Positions 8,746-18,818 of a DNA stretch of 64,000 nt are shown piece after piece. Source of the stretch: an uncultured Isosphaeraceae bacterium (GTDB lineage Bacteria; Planctomycetota; Planctomycetia; Isosphaerales; Isosphaeraceae); NCBI GenBank assembly GCA_945957605.1, contig CAMFLR010000007.1:124001-188000 (forward strand), read 5' to 3'. The notes under the pieces are model-generated. The model had not been told where the DNA came from. It made no database searches and saw only the letters and a list, made by a program, of their open reading frames with translations. Both the position numbers and the translations under genes were made by a program. Within the stretch, counting starts at the first letter, position 1. Each line of letters starts with the position of its first letter.

Positions 8746-9501
8746 TCAAGTCCGAATTGGCCGGTCGTAGTTGACTCGTGCCAGGAACAAACCTTGAGGT
8801 GGAGCGGTCGGGCCAGCAGCGGCGCGATCCTCCGCGGCAAGAGCCTCTGCAACCCAGCCTTCGGGTCGCTTTCCCAGCCCCACGAGCACAAGTGTACCTG
8901 TGATCGACCTCACCATATTATAGAGAAATCCATCCGCCTCAACCTCGATCCAGACCGTATTTTCATCCGGTCTGGTCACTTCGAGCGACGTGATCGTCCG
9001 CACGCTGCTCGCGCGATTGGGCCAGTTCGTCTCGAAGCTGTGAAAGTCGTGCCGTCCCACCAAAGCCTGCCCAGCCCGGTGCATCGCCGCAACATCTAAC
9101 GGTTGATAGATGTGATCTGCATACCGTCGCCGAAACGGATCGGCAAAGCGCCCGTTGTCGATGACGTAACGGTACATCTTCGACTTCGCATCGAACGTCG
9201 CATGAAACGCTTGCGGCACCTCCGTCGCTTCGAGCACCCGCACATCTTGCGGCAACATCGCGTTGAGTGCCTTGACGAAAACTTCGGGCGTGTGTCGGCT
9301 TGCGGTATAGAAATTCACCACCTGCGCCCGCGCATGAACGCCGGCATCGGTCCGCCCACAGGCGTTCGTGTTGGGTAGCGCGCCGGTCAGTTGCTCGATT
9401 GCTTCTTCTAGGTCTTGCTGAACCGTCCGCTGATCTTTTTGCCGCTGCCAACCCGAAAAATCGGTACCATCATAAGAAAGCACAAGTTTGATATTACGCA
9501 T
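8746..9501 (-). CDS. truA: tRNA pseudouridine(38-40) synthase TruA
   Basis: The 251-residue protein opens with the family signature LSYDGTDFSGWQRQ (8-21) and has the catalytic motif GRTDAGVHA with Asp52 as nucleophile. A C-terminal NMVRSITGTL segment also matches. It converts uridines 38-40 of the tRNA anticodon stem to pseudouridine. The length is normal. The gene starts at ATG 9501, 94 bases after asd on the same strand. No clear Shine-Dalgarno is seen, so coupling or a leaderless start is possible. Confidence 0.95.
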   Translation of the reverse strand: MRNIKLVLSYDGTDFSGWQRQKDQRTVQQDLEEAIEQLTGALPNTNACGRTDAGVHARAQVVNFYTASRHTPEVFVKALNAMLPQDVRVLEATEVPQAFHATFDAKSKMYRYVIDNGRFADPFRRRYADHIYQPLDVAAMHRAGQALVGRHDFHSFETNWPNRASSVRTITSLEVTRPDENTVWIEVEADGFLYNMVRSITGTLVLVGLGKRPEGWVAEALAAEDRAAAGPTAPPQGLFLARVNYDRPIRT

Positions 9502-9595
9502 AAGAATCTAACAACAGATCACACCCATTCATTTGGCGCAATCGGCCCTCGCTTGCGATAGCCCGCAGGCGAGGGCTCGGTCTTCAAAGTTTCAA

Positions 9596-10612
9596 TCAGG
9601 CCGAAACCGCCGTCAGCTTGACGAGCTCTTCAGCGATCTGCACCGCGTTGAGAGCGGCACCCTTGCGAAGGTTGTCGCTCACGCACCAGAAGAGCAGGGC
9701 GTTGGGACGACCCAGGTCCTGGCGGATACGGCCGACGAACACGTCGTCGCGATCTTTCGACGAGTCGGGCAGGGGATACTGCTTGGCCGATGGGTCGTCG
9801 ACCACGGTCAGCCCCGGCTTGCCTTCCCAAACCTCACGCGCCGACTCGGGTGTAATCGGCAACTCGGTCTCGATCAGAATCGACTCGCTGTGGCTGTAGA
9901 GCACGGGAACGCGGACGCACGTCGGGCAGACGTCAATGCTGTCGTCGCCCATGATTTTGCGGGTTTCGAGCACCATCTTCATCTCTTCCTTCGTGTAACC
10001 CGAAGGAAGGAAGTCGTCGATTTGCGGCACGCAGTTGAACGAGATCGGATGCGGGAACTTGCTCGGCTCCGGCACGTCGAGGCCGTTCACCCGAGCGTGC
10101 GTTTGAGCCCACAGTTCACTCATCCCCTTTTGGCCAGCGCCCGATACCGACTGATAGGTCGAAACAATCACGCGCTTGATTTTGAACGCATCGTGCAAGG
10201 GCTTGAGCGCGACGACCATTTGAATCGTCGAGCAGTTCGGGTTGGCGATGATTCCCTTGTGCTTGAGGATGTCGCCGGGATTGACCTCGGGCACAACCAG
10301 CGGCACCTCGGGATCCATCCGCCAGGCGCTCGAGTTATCGACTACCACGGCGCCCGCCTTCGCGGCGATCGGGCTGAATTCGCGGGAAATCGACGCCGGC
10401 GTGCTCGAAAGGACGATGTCGACGCCTTCGAACGCCTCGGGGCAGAGGATCTCGACCGGGTAGGAATCGCCGTTGAAGATCACGCGTTTACCCGCGCTGC
10501 GCTCGGAGGCAAGGAACTTGATCGTGCCGGCGGGGAACTTGCGTTCCTCCAGCAGGCGGATCATCACGTCTCCCACGGCCCCGCTCGCACCCACCACGGC
10601 AACGCTCTTCAC
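9596..10612 (-). CDS. asd: Aspartate-semialdehyde dehydrogenase
   Basis: The 338-residue enzyme has an N-terminal NADP-binding GASGAVG (8-14), the catalytic cysteine in NPNCSTIQ (Cys127) and the QSVSGAG segment. It reduces aspartyl-4-phosphate to aspartate 4-semialdehyde, a precursor of lysine, diaminopimelate, threonine and methionine. The start is GTG at 10612 with AGAGGG about ten bases upstream. The gene order asd-truA-phosphodiesterase on one strand suggests at most loose cotranscription. Every core motif is intact. Confidence 0.95.
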   Translation of the reverse strand: MKSVAVVGASGAVGDVMIRLLEERKFPAGTIKFLASERSAGKRVIFNGDSYPVEILCPEAFEGVDIVLSSTPASISREFSPIAAKAGAVVVDNSSAWRMDPEVPLVVPEVNPGDILKHKGIIANPNCSTIQMVVALKPLHDAFKIKRVIVSTYQSVSGAGQKGMSELWAQTHARVNGLDVPEPSKFPHPISFNCVPQIDDFLPSGYTKEEMKMVLETRKIMGDDSIDVCPTCVRVPVLYSHSESILIETELPITPESAREVWEGKPGLTVVDDPSAKQYPLPDSSKDRDDVFVGRIRQDLGRPNALLFWCVSDNLRKGAALNAVQIAEELVKLTAVSA

Positions 10613-10889
10613 GGCTGAAACCCTCTCCCTCTAGCTACCCAAACACAAATATCCCCCGAGACAAACGCACCGCTGACACCGAACTTGGGACGCGGGTTCG
10701 CGGGGGATAGGGGAAGTTGACCGAATCCCATGATAGAGGATTACCGCCAATTTTTCCAATCCTGGTGCGCAGGCGCATGCTTCGCCCTGTGCAGTGCGGG
10801 GTGAAAATCAGTACAATCCAACAGGGTTCGTCCAAGAAGTCACGCCGGGCGGGGTTGCCAGGCTCGATCTGTCCGTGAGGGGTCGTCCG

Positions 10890-12407
10890 TTGAAAGTTCT
10901 CGTCGTTGGTAAGGGGGGGCGTGAGCACGCCCTCTGCTGGAAGCTCAAGCAATCACCCCGCGTTACCGAGGTCTTCTGCGCTCCTGGGAACGCAGGCACC
11001 CACTTCGACGGTATCCAGAACGTCCCCATCGAAGTTCACGACACCCGCGGCCTCATTCAGTTCGCCAAGCGCGAAGGGATCGGCCTCACCGTCGTCGGCC
11101 CCGAAGAACCGCTCACGCTCGGCATCGTCGACGCCTTCATCAAGGAAGGCTTGCGCATCTTCGGCCCCAGTCGCGCCGCCGCCGAGCTTGAAGGCAGCAA
11201 GGTCTTCGCCAAGGAACTGATGCGCCAGGCCGGCATCCCGACGGCCGACTACCGCCTCTTCCGCTCCGCACCCGACGCCGAACATTATGTGATGTCGCGT
11301 GACGTCTCGTTGCTCGTCCGCTCGAAGGGCCGCTCGACGCTCCGTCACCCGATCCTCTGCCGCACCGCGACCGAAGCCCTCGAAGCGATCGACCGGATCA
11401 TGGATCCGCGCGAGATGCTGTCACCCAACGTCTCGATCGAGATCGAGGAACGCGGCCAACGCGTGCCCTTCGCGACCGCTGCCGAAGCACGCAATTACGT
11501 GCTGGAACGTCCTGTCGGACTCGTCCTCAAGGCCGATGGTCTGGCAGCCGGCAAGGGCGTCTATGTTTGCGACAACATCAAGGAAGCGCTCGACGCGATC
11601 GAGCAGGTGATGGTGCGTCGCGTTTACGGCCGCGCAGGCGATCGGTTGATCATCGAGGAACGGCTCGACGGCCAGGAAACCTCGATCCTCGCCCTGACCG
11701 ACGGCCGGACGATCGTGCCGCTCGTCACCAGCCAGGATCACAAGCGCGCCTACGATAACGACGAAGGCCCGAACACCGGCGGCATGGGAGCCTACTCTCC
11801 TGCCGAGATCGTCACGCCCGAGCTCATGGCGCAGGTTGAAAGCGAGATCCTCGTTCCCGTTGTTCACGCCCTTAAACGGGCCCGACGTCCCTTCCGAGGC
11901 GTGCTTTACGCGGGCCTGATGCTGACGAATCAGGGGCCGAAGGTTCTCGAATTCAACGTCCGCTTCGGCGACCCCGAATGCCAGGCGATTTTCATGCGGC
12001 TTCAGAGCGACTTGCTCGAAGCCCTTGAAGCGGTTGTCGACGAAAAGCTCGACTCGACCGAACTCGTTTGGGACAAGCGGCCAGCGGTGACTGTCGTGAT
12101 GGCGTCCGAGGGCTATCCCGGCCACTACGAGCGCGGGCGCGTGATCAACAACCTCGAAGAAGCCGAGAAGATGAAAGATGTCAAAGTCTTTCATGCCGGG
12201 ACCACGCTTCGAACCGACCCATCGCTGGGCCGCGACGATCGCGCTGTGACGGACGGCGGACGCGTGCTCAACGTGACTGCCGTTGGCGACACGTTTGCCG
12301 ACGCCAAGGCACGGGCCTACGAAGCAGCCGCCACGATTCGCTTCAACGGCGGCTGGTATCGCAAGGATATCGCCGACCGTGCGATCAAGCTCAAGAAGAC
12401 GACCTGA
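10890..12407 (+). CDS. purD: Phosphoribosylamine-glycine ligase with an internal duplication
   Basis: This is GAR synthetase, the second step of purine synthesis, an ATP-grasp enzyme. It has VVGKGGREHAL near the N-terminus, PGNAGT (32-37), VVGPEEPL (68-75), the ATP loop KADGLAAGKGV (214-224) and GGMGAYSP. It has 505 residues where about 425 is usual. The surplus is a block of about 70 residues (roughly 121-190) just before the ATP loop that resembles residues 191-263: AEHYV..R and ARNYV..R, then EALEAI and EALDAI, then IEIEER and LIIEER. The first copy has lost the glycine-rich loop. The start is TTG at 10890 with GAGGGG eight bases upstream; the longer frame from 10794 has no such site. Confidence 0.94.
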   Translation: MKVLVVGKGGREHALCWKLKQSPRVTEVFCAPGNAGTHFDGIQNVPIEVHDTRGLIQFAKREGIGLTVVGPEEPLTLGIVDAFIKEGLRIFGPSRAAAELEGSKVFAKELMRQAGIPTADYRLFRSAPDAEHYVMSRDVSLLVRSKGRSTLRHPILCRTATEALEAIDRIMDPREMLSPNVSIEIEERGQRVPFATAAEARNYVLERPVGLVLKADGLAAGKGVYVCDNIKEALDAIEQVMVRRVYGRAGDRLIIEERLDGQETSILALTDGRTIVPLVTSQDHKRAYDNDEGPNTGGMGAYSPAEIVTPELMAQVESEILVPVVHALKRARRPFRGVLYAGLMLTNQGPKVLEFNVRFGDPECQAIFMRLQSDLLEALEAVVDEKLDSTELVWDKRPAVTVVMASEGYPGHYERGRVINNLEEAEKMKDVKVFHAGTTLRTDPSLGRDDRAVTDGGRVLNVTAVGDTFADAKARAYEAAATIRFNGGWYRKDIADRAIKLKKTT

Positions 12408-12422
12408 TTTGTGGCGGCGCGG

Positions 12423-15400
12423 TTACTTTGAAGTCGCGCCCGCTTTTTTGATCAAGGCCTGGAAATCGCCGCGCGGCCGAAGCGCGGCGAGATCATTATC
12501 AACTGCGGCGAGCTTCCAGTTTGCAAAGCCGCATTGATCGGCCTGCTTCAACGATTCCATCGCCTGATCGGCCAAGCTCTTTGCCGCATCGCCCTTCTCG
12601 CCAGCCGCTTTGAGCGCGAGCAGGCAGGCGATGTTGTAATGCGTCGCGCCAAGTTGGTGTTTCAGTTCCGCAGCCCTGGGATATTTCGTCGCCAGTGCTT
12701 CGCGAATTTCACGGGCGCGAAGTTGCGTTTGGTATGCAACATCACGCTGATTCGAGCGAGATTGCAGCACGCCTAGATTCGTCAGGCCAATGCCAAGCGC
12801 CATCCGGTATTCAGGCTGATCCGGCTGATCGCGTACGAGATGGTCGAGAATCGCCGTCGCCTTGAGATAGGATTCAAGAGCCTCTTTCGGCAGATTTTGC
12901 TCGCTCTGCAATGCACCGATATTGAAGTGGCACGTGGAAAGGTCGCGCTGATATTTGGGCGTCGTTGGATTCGATTCGGCGAGCTTTTCGTAGATCTGCA
13001 ACGCGCGGCGATATGAAGCAATTGCCGCCGTTTTTTGATTCATCGAATCTTGTAATGTACCGATGTTGTTCAATGCCATCGCCAGAGTGCGCTGGTAGTT
13101 TTGTACCGATGGATTGTCCTTGACGAGTTGTTCCAGGATCGAGATCGATCGCTCAAACGCCACCCGTGCCGGTTCGTTTCTCCCCTGTATGCTTTCGAGA
13201 TTTCCAATGTCTTCAAGCACCGCGGCGAGTTCGTTCTGATACTGGCCGATATTGGGAAAGTCATGCGTCAGCATATCAAGGACTTCCTGCGCTCGCCTGT
13301 ATGATGCAAGCGCCTCCGGCACTTTTCCGTCGGTCTGTTCCTGGCTGCCGGTCGTCGCATAACTGTTTGCGAGGTCGACTTGAAAGTTCGTGCGAGCCGG
13401 ATGCTCTTTCGCGAGTTGTTCGCGAATTTTCAACGCCTGTTTCGCACTTTCGGTCGAGGCATCTTTCTGATTCGCCTTGCGCTGTAGCACCGCGAAGTTG
13501 TTCAACGTACTCCCCAGATCGCTGGCAAATTCCGCGTTTTTCGGGTCGCGTGCGTACAGTCGCTCGCTCACCGCGTGGGCGCGTTTAAGAATCTCAAGTG
13601 CTTCGGGAAGCCTTCCCGTGCTCGCAAGCACGTTGCCCAGATTGTTCAGACTTGCGGCAAGCGTGCGGCCGATGTTCGCGTCCTCAGGGCGTGCGCGGGC
13701 GAGCGTTTCGAGAATTCCCACCGATCGAGCATAAACCGCCTGAGCGTTCTCCACTTGCCCCGTCACATTCAATTCGGACGCGTAGTTATTCAGGGTGCCA
13801 GCAAGATCGGTCTCGGGACCGACCGCGCCGGGAGTCGAACGCACCAACAATTCCTGGATTTCCATCGCCCGCTTGAACATGGCCAGCGCCTCGTCGCGCT
13901 TACCCAGGACGCTCGCCATTAGCGCAGTGTTGTTGAGCGTGCTCGCGAGGTTTTTTGCATAACGGGCTTCGTTGGGATTTTCCGCCGTCAGGCGTTCGCG
14001 AATGGCCAGAGATTCCCGGTACGCGGCAAACGCATCAACATGATCGCCGATCTCACGGCTCGTGCGGCCGAGCGAGAATGAGACATCAGCAAGCCGTTCG
14101 AGCGCATCGACGCGATTATCTCCCTCCGCCTGCAACTCGCGCCTTATGTTCCGCGAGAATTCCAGAGGTTCGTGGAGCAGGGTAGTGCGCAGCGGCTTGA
14201 GCGCCAGATCGTCGCGAAGCTGCGGGTTGTCGATCACCGCCTGTTCGAAGCGTTCAATCGCCGAGATCGCCATCGTCTCCCTGCGTTCGGCTCGCTGGCG
14301 GTCATGTTCGGCCGCGGCAGTGGCGCTGCGTTGAGCCAATAGAGCCTGGCCTTCCGAATCAAGCGCATGTCGCACCGCCACGAAAGCAACACTTGAAATC
14401 AAGCTGATCACCGCAAGCGCCGCAACACCGGCAAGCGTCGCCGCGCGATGTCGCCTCGTCCAGCGAGCGGCACGCGCGGTCACCGTTTCCTGATGGGCCG
14501 AAACGGGCTCATCCGCCAGCCAGTGCTCGATCTCTTCAGCAAACGCGCGAGCCGAAGCGTAACGATCGACTGGCTCGAGTTGCATCGCCTTGAGGCAAAT
14601 CGACTCCAGCGGTTTTGGCACAGTAGGATCAACTCGCCGGGGAGTTGGAAAATCACCACGAGGTACGCGTGCAAGCACCGCATCGGCCGGGCCTTCAAAC
14701 GGCGGCTTACCGGTCAGCAACACGTAAAGTGTCGCGCCAAGACTGTAGATGTCACTCGCCGGCCCCAGCGATTCGAGCTTCCCCAACGCCTGTTCCGGAC
14801 TGATAAACCCCGGAGTTCCAAGCGCCGTTCCATGTTGCGTGTCGCTCGATCCCGATCCACTTCCTGGATGCAACAAGGGCTGACCGCTACCCGGCTCGGG
14901 CGATCCCAGCACCTTCGCCAATCCCCAGTCGACGACCAGCGTCTCGCCAAAATCCCCGAGCATGATATTCGCCGGCTTGAGATCGCGATGCAGCACGCCG
15001 CGGCTGTGTGCGTAAGCAATGGTGTTGCAAACGTCGATGAATCGCCCGAGCAATTTGCGAAGCGCGAGCTGGCGTTCGCCAGGCGCGCGTTTCGGGTCGG
15101 CGTCGGCCTCGCGGAAACGCCGGATCGCGTCCTGTAAACTCTCGCCGCGAATGAATCGCATCGCGTAGTACGGCCGACCTGTTCCGTCCTGGCCCAGGCT
15201 ATAAACCGGAACGACGCCAGGATGCTCAAGGCTCCCGGTGATTTCGGCTTCGAGCTGAAATCGCTGCCGGCTCGGTCGGCGATCGGCGTGTTCTTCACGA
15301 ATCTCCTTGAACGCGACCTCACGTCCCAACTCTTTGTCGAGCGCGACCGATACCTTGCCCAACCCGCCCCGCGCGTGTGGCCGAAGAATGCGGAACCGCG

Positions 15401-15785
15401 CGATCGGCGGAAGCTCGGAATCGAGCGGCATTCGCGTCGCCGGAACTTCGTCGTCGAGCAAGGTGTCGACGTGAACGAGGCTCGCTTGAATTTCTGGATC
15501 GGGCAGAATCGAAAGCGCTTCACGGGCCGATTCGACCGAGCTAAGCGCCGCCAGCCCTTTCGCAGCATCTCCATCAAATCGCGCGAGATGGCGAGCGACG
15601 ATTGCGTCCAAAAGCGGAGCCGATTCCGTTTCGATTGCGCCGCGTTCGGACAAAATGCGCGCGAGCGGCCGCGTCCGATCTTCGCACCACGAGTGGAACG
15701 CCGCGATCAGATCCGACTGGTCGATGAAGTGATTCTGAAGCGCAACCAGTCCAAACAGGAGATCGCGGTCGGCAGACGCAGACAT
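12423..15785 (-). CDS. Membrane-anchored Ser/Thr protein kinase with TPR tail
   Basis: The 1120-residue protein has a PknB-like kinase domain at about 131-423: glycine loop RGGLGKV, Lys160 in VAFKE, catalytic HRDLKPAN (266-273), DWG in place of DFG (286-288) and activation segment GTPGFISPEQ. A transmembrane helix lies at about 450-472. About 600 extracytoplasmic residues of TPR units follow, each about 48-50 long, repeating LNNLG and LA.SLNN motifs. The first 130 residues form an unnamed helical domain common ahead of planctomycete kinases. The architecture suggests a sensor with a cytoplasmic kinase and an external protein-binding tail. It converges on purD with a 15-base gap. The substrates are unknown. 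A large paralogous family is typical of this phylum. Confidence 0.93.
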   Translation of the reverse strand: MSASADRDLLFGLVALQNHFIDQSDLIAAFHSWCEDRTRPLARILSERGAIETESAPLLDAIVARHLARFDGDAAKGLAALSSVESAREALSILPDPEIQASLVHVDTLLDDEVPATRMPLDSELPPIARFRILRPHARGGLGKVSVALDKELGREVAFKEIREEHADRRPSRQRFQLEAEITGSLEHPGVVPVYSLGQDGTGRPYYAMRFIRGESLQDAIRRFREADADPKRAPGERQLALRKLLGRFIDVCNTIAYAHSRGVLHRDLKPANIMLGDFGETLVVDWGLAKVLGSPEPGSGQPLLHPGSGSGSSDTQHGTALGTPGFISPEQALGKLESLGPASDIYSLGATLYVLLTGKPPFEGPADAVLARVPRGDFPTPRRVDPTVPKPLESICLKAMQLEPVDRYASARAFAEEIEHWLADEPVSAHQETVTARAARWTRRHRAATLAGVAALAVISLISSVAFVAVRHALDSEGQALLAQRSATAAAEHDRQRAERRETMAISAIERFEQAVIDNPQLRDDLALKPLRTTLLHEPLEFSRNIRRELQAEGDNRVDALERLADVSFSLGRTSREIGDHVDAFAAYRESLAIRERLTAENPNEARYAKNLASTLNNTALMASVLGKRDEALAMFKRAMEIQELLVRSTPGAVGPETDLAGTLNNYASELNVTGQVENAQAVYARSVGILETLARARPEDANIGRTLAASLNNLGNVLASTGRLPEALEILKRAHAVSERLYARDPKNAEFASDLGSTLNNFAVLQRKANQKDASTESAKQALKIREQLAKEHPARTNFQVDLANSYATTGSQEQTDGKVPEALASYRRAQEVLDMLTHDFPNIGQYQNELAAVLEDIGNLESIQGRNEPARVAFERSISILEQLVKDNPSVQNYQRTLAMALNNIGTLQDSMNQKTAAIASYRRALQIYEKLAESNPTTPKYQRDLSTCHFNIGALQSEQNLPKEALESYLKATAILDHLVRDQPDQPEYRMALGIGLTNLGVLQSRSNQRDVAYQTQLRAREIREALATKYPRAAELKHQLGATHYNIACLLALKAAGEKGDAAKSLADQAMESLKQADQCGFANWKLAAVDNDLAALRPRGDFQALIKKAGATSK

Positions 15786-16199
15786 GAACGACGCTCCAGC
15801 CAGCAGGTTTTACCATTCACCCCCGACGATTCTGCCTGGAAACATCCATGCGCGATAGAGGTATGACCTCCAAATCTTTCGAAACGAGAATGTCAGTCAA
15901 CAAGCAACTTGCCATGACCCGAATTGCCTGAGCTCAAGCCTGGAACGCAACCCTTCGTGAAGAGGCCATGAATCGCCGCTTAATTTCTCGTGTAAGCACG
16001 CTTTGTGTTGCTGCCTGTACGAAACAACCATGGCTGTTCGCTTGCATCTTCATAACGACTCGCGCAAACTCGGGTGTCGCCCGATTCAGGGCTTCGGCAC
16101 GCCATTTCTCTCCGCTTTGGTACGCGTTCCCACGCAAGTTCTCGCTGCGTGATGAACGTGATGACGACCTACCCTCTATCTGCTCGAGGTCGCCCGCTC
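15786..16199. other. Intergenic region between divergent genes
   Basis: These 414 bases separate the divergent kinase gene and the zinc-ribbon/TPR gene and should hold both promoters. I see no convincing sigma-70-type pair, no strong hairpin and no reading frame with a good start. The plus-strand frame open from 16074 runs into the downstream gene but lacks a ribosome site, so it is treated as leader. Confidence 0.5.
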
Positions 16200-18725
16200 A
16201 TGCCACACGTTGTCAACGGAATCGGCACCTGGTACTACGGCAAGCGCAACAAGCTGACTGTGAATGGCACATGCGAATCCTGTAACCGCACTGCCGAACT
16301 GACTTCCTACGACACAACCCTCTTCTTCACGATTCTCTTCATCCCGGTCATCCCGCTTGCAAAAAAGCGCGTGCTCAACCAGTGCGGAGCGTGTTCGAAG
16401 CACCGAGTGCTGCGCCTTCGCGACTGGGAAAAGGCCAAGATGATGGACGCCGGCGACTTGCTCGATCAACTCGACCAGGATCGCCACAACCGAAAAGTCG
16501 CACTTGCAGCCGCACAGTTCGCAATCGCTTATCAAGACGAGCCGTTTCTGCTGAGCGTCATCGATTCAATGCAAGGCTCGCTCGCAAACGACGCCGAGCT
16601 GCAGCGCAAAATCGGCGCGGGGTTTGTCTATTTCAGCAACTGGCCCGAGGCCGAGCAGGCGTACCGCAAGGCAATTGAAGTCGAAGACAGGCCCGAAGAT
16701 CGCGAATGGCTGGGCTGGAGCCTGCTCAAGCAAGATCGTCCCGAAGAGGCGATTCCCTATCTCCAGCACATCATCACCGAGCGCAAGTCAGACGTCGCCG
16801 GGCATATCTATTACCTCGCTGCAGGATTTCAGGCACAGGGAGATCACGCGCGGGCACTCGAAGTGATGGACGCGCGCGACGATGCGTTCCCGCAGTGGGC
16901 CAGCGGCAAGGAATATCGCAAGCAGCGCAAGATTTCCGAACGAAACCATGGATCGGCCAAACGTATCCCGTCGAAAATCCTCGCCGATAAACGGTCAGGC
17001 TATCAGCGAGGCGGCTGGTCGTTCAACTTTGCCCAGTTGATTCCGGTTGCGATCATTTCAGCGCTCATTATCGCTTACTTCGGCGCAGCATTCGCCAAAG
17101 GAGCCGCACGAACAGTCTTTCTCGTCAACGGCACGAATGTGGTGTATTCCGTGTCGATCGGTGGCAAGTCATACAAGCTTATTCCTGGCATGCCGACGCG
17201 TGCCAAGGTTCCCGAAGGAGATGTTGCAGTCACATTCGATGACGCGAAACCGGGTCTCGATGCGGTGCAGATGCACATCGAAACCCCTTTCTGGACTCGT
17301 CCGTTCGACAACTTCACATTCATCATCAATCCAGACCGGTCCGCCATTCTCTTGAAACAAACGGTGACGTACGGCGTGGCGCCGCCTTCTGGACCGCCTG
17401 AGGTGCTTTTTGGCACACCAACTTACAGCATCACCGGCATGAACTACGTGTTCGAGGAATTCCCCGCGAAGATGAAGGTGGAAAAAAACTCGCACGTCAC
17501 CAAGACTCGGGTAATACAAGCACCGATTTTTGACGATCCTGCGGAAGTTGTGGAACTCCTGACCGAGCGAGTTCCGCAGCAGGAACAATTTAAATTCTGC
17601 GCGCGTTATCTCGCAATCGACCCCGGCAACACGTGGTTGCTGGGATATGTCGTGCAGATGCTTCCGGAAAAAGACGCGCTCGCGTTCCTTGAAACGCGTC
17701 TCGATACGAAACCGATCCTCGTCGAATGGCACCGCGCCTATCAGACGCTAATGGAACGCGTGCATCCGGAAACCGATCTGCGTCCGCGCTATCAAAAGCT
17801 CGTCAACGACACTCAACGGGATCCCAACGCGATCTATTTGCTCGGCCGCACCGAGCCGGATTTCGATGAATCAGATCGTCTCTATCGCGAGGCGGATAAT
17901 GCCAAGGTGGCGTCGAGCTACCCTGCGGCTGGAATCGGCTCACGAGCGCTCGCCGAAGGCAAATTCAAAGATGCGGTGAAGAGTTTCCAGAAGTCCTTGA
18001 AGTCAGCTCCCAAGGTCTTCATGATCGATCGCAATTACCGCGAAGCGCTACTCGCCGACCGCGATTTTGACACACTGATACCAATCCTCCGCTCTGAGGC
18101 GAACGTTCCCGACAAACACATCCCAGCAATGCTCGAGATGGCTCGCGCCGAAGCCGTACGTGGCAACACGGCCGAGGCGCGAAAGGCTGTCGACGATGTG
18201 ACGAAGGCGATTCCCAACGACCCTCGCGCAGAGGACTCGAAGAAGGCCCTCAAGGCGTTGCTATCCTGCTATTTGAACGACGAACCCGGGTATTTAGCGG
18301 CCTTTGATAGCAAGGAATCGACACTCGAAGCTGCGCTGTTGAAGGGTGATATTGCCGGTGCGGCCGACCGGATCGTCAAAAGCCGCGGCGATGAGACCGC
18401 TCGGATCGGACTCGTGTACCTTGCCGCGAGTCGCGCCGGGAAAAAAGAACTTGCGGAGAAGCAGTGGACATCCTTGCTCGAACGACTTGGCAAGGGCGCG
18501 AGAGACGAACGAATCTTTGCTGACCTTCTTAGCGGCAAAACGCCAAACACGAAGCGCTTGGCGGAGCGCTTGCCGATCTCGACAGCGACCAAACGCGTGC
18601 TTCTCACCGTCCTGGCGCAGCGCCAGCCTTCTCAAGCAAAAGAATTACTTGATCTGGCGGCTCGGCTCAACTATCACCGCGATGCGATCTCGCTCTGCCT
18701 GACACCCTATCTCAAGCCGCTCTGA
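16200..18725 (+). CDS. Zinc-ribbon, TPR and single-helix membrane protein of unknown function
   Basis: The protein is 841 residues. At the N-terminus two CxxC pairs (25-28 and 62-65) flank a hydrophobic segment (about 40-54), forming a zinc-ribbon-like knuckle. TPR-like helices follow at about 130-225 (WPEAEQAYRKAIE, RPEEAIPYLQHI). A transmembrane helix is at 279-298, and a beta-rich domain of about 100 residues comes after it. More TPR-type helices continue to the end. I do not recognise a named family. The arrangement suggests an inner-membrane assembly or scaffold protein. The ATG at 16200 is chosen for the GAGGT upstream and because the zinc ribbon starts right after it. It lies next to a kinase gene whose tail is also TPR, but on the opposite strand. 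Confidence 0.75.
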   Translation: MPHVVNGIGTWYYGKRNKLTVNGTCESCNRTAELTSYDTTLFFTILFIPVIPLAKKRVLNQCGACSKHRVLRLRDWEKAKMMDAGDLLDQLDQDRHNRKVALAAAQFAIAYQDEPFLLSVIDSMQGSLANDAELQRKIGAGFVYFSNWPEAEQAYRKAIEVEDRPEDREWLGWSLLKQDRPEEAIPYLQHIITERKSDVAGHIYYLAAGFQAQGDHARALEVMDARDDAFPQWASGKEYRKQRKISERNHGSAKRIPSKILADKRSGYQRGGWSFNFAQLIPVAIISALIIAYFGAAFAKGAARTVFLVNGTNVVYSVSIGGKSYKLIPGMPTRAKVPEGDVAVTFDDAKPGLDAVQMHIETPFWTRPFDNFTFIINPDRSAILLKQTVTYGVAPPSGPPEVLFGTPTYSITGMNYVFEEFPAKMKVEKNSHVTKTRVIQAPIFDDPAEVVELLTERVPQQEQFKFCARYLAIDPGNTWLLGYVVQMLPEKDALAFLETRLDTKPILVEWHRAYQTLMERVHPETDLRPRYQKLVNDTQRDPNAIYLLGRTEPDFDESDRLYREADNAKVASSYPAAGIGSRALAEGKFKDAVKSFQKSLKSAPKVFMIDRNYREALLADRDFDTLIPILRSEANVPDKHIPAMLEMARAEAVRGNTAEARKAVDDVTKAIPNDPRAEDSKKALKALLSCYLNDEPGYLAAFDSKESTLEAALLKGDIAGAADRIVKSRGDETARIGLVYLAASRAGKKELAEKQWTSLLERLGKGARDERIFADLLSGKTPNTKRLAERLPISTATKRVLLTVLAQRQPSQAKELLDLAARLNYHRDAISLCLTPYLKPL

Positions 18726-18746
18726 GCAAAGGCATTCCAGAAGCGA

Positions 18747-18790
18747 ACAAACCCCGCTTGCGACCAGTTGGTTCGCGAGCGGGGTTTGCT
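18747..18790. terminator. Terminator hairpin
   Basis: A stem of CAAACCCCGCT and AGCGGGGTTTG, extended by a second short helix TGCGA/TTCGCG around the loop, lies 22 bases after the zinc-ribbon/TPR gene. It also lies 29 bases beyond the stop of the convergent LEPR-XLL gene. The T-tract is short, but the position between convergent genes supports bidirectional termination. Confidence 0.7.
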
Positions 18791-18818
18791 GTTTGCTTTC
18801 GCCGTTTTTTCGCCTGAA

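Noticed and set aside
9533-10618. Plus-strand frame of 361 codons
   Set aside because: It lies antisense to asd, which has complete enzyme motifs; no recognisable product.
10613-10889. Promoter TTGACC at 10717-10722 ahead of purD
   Set aside because: A weak -10 (ATTACC) follows at 17 bases, and another TACAAT at 10812-10817 lacks a -35. Neither is convincing enough to list.
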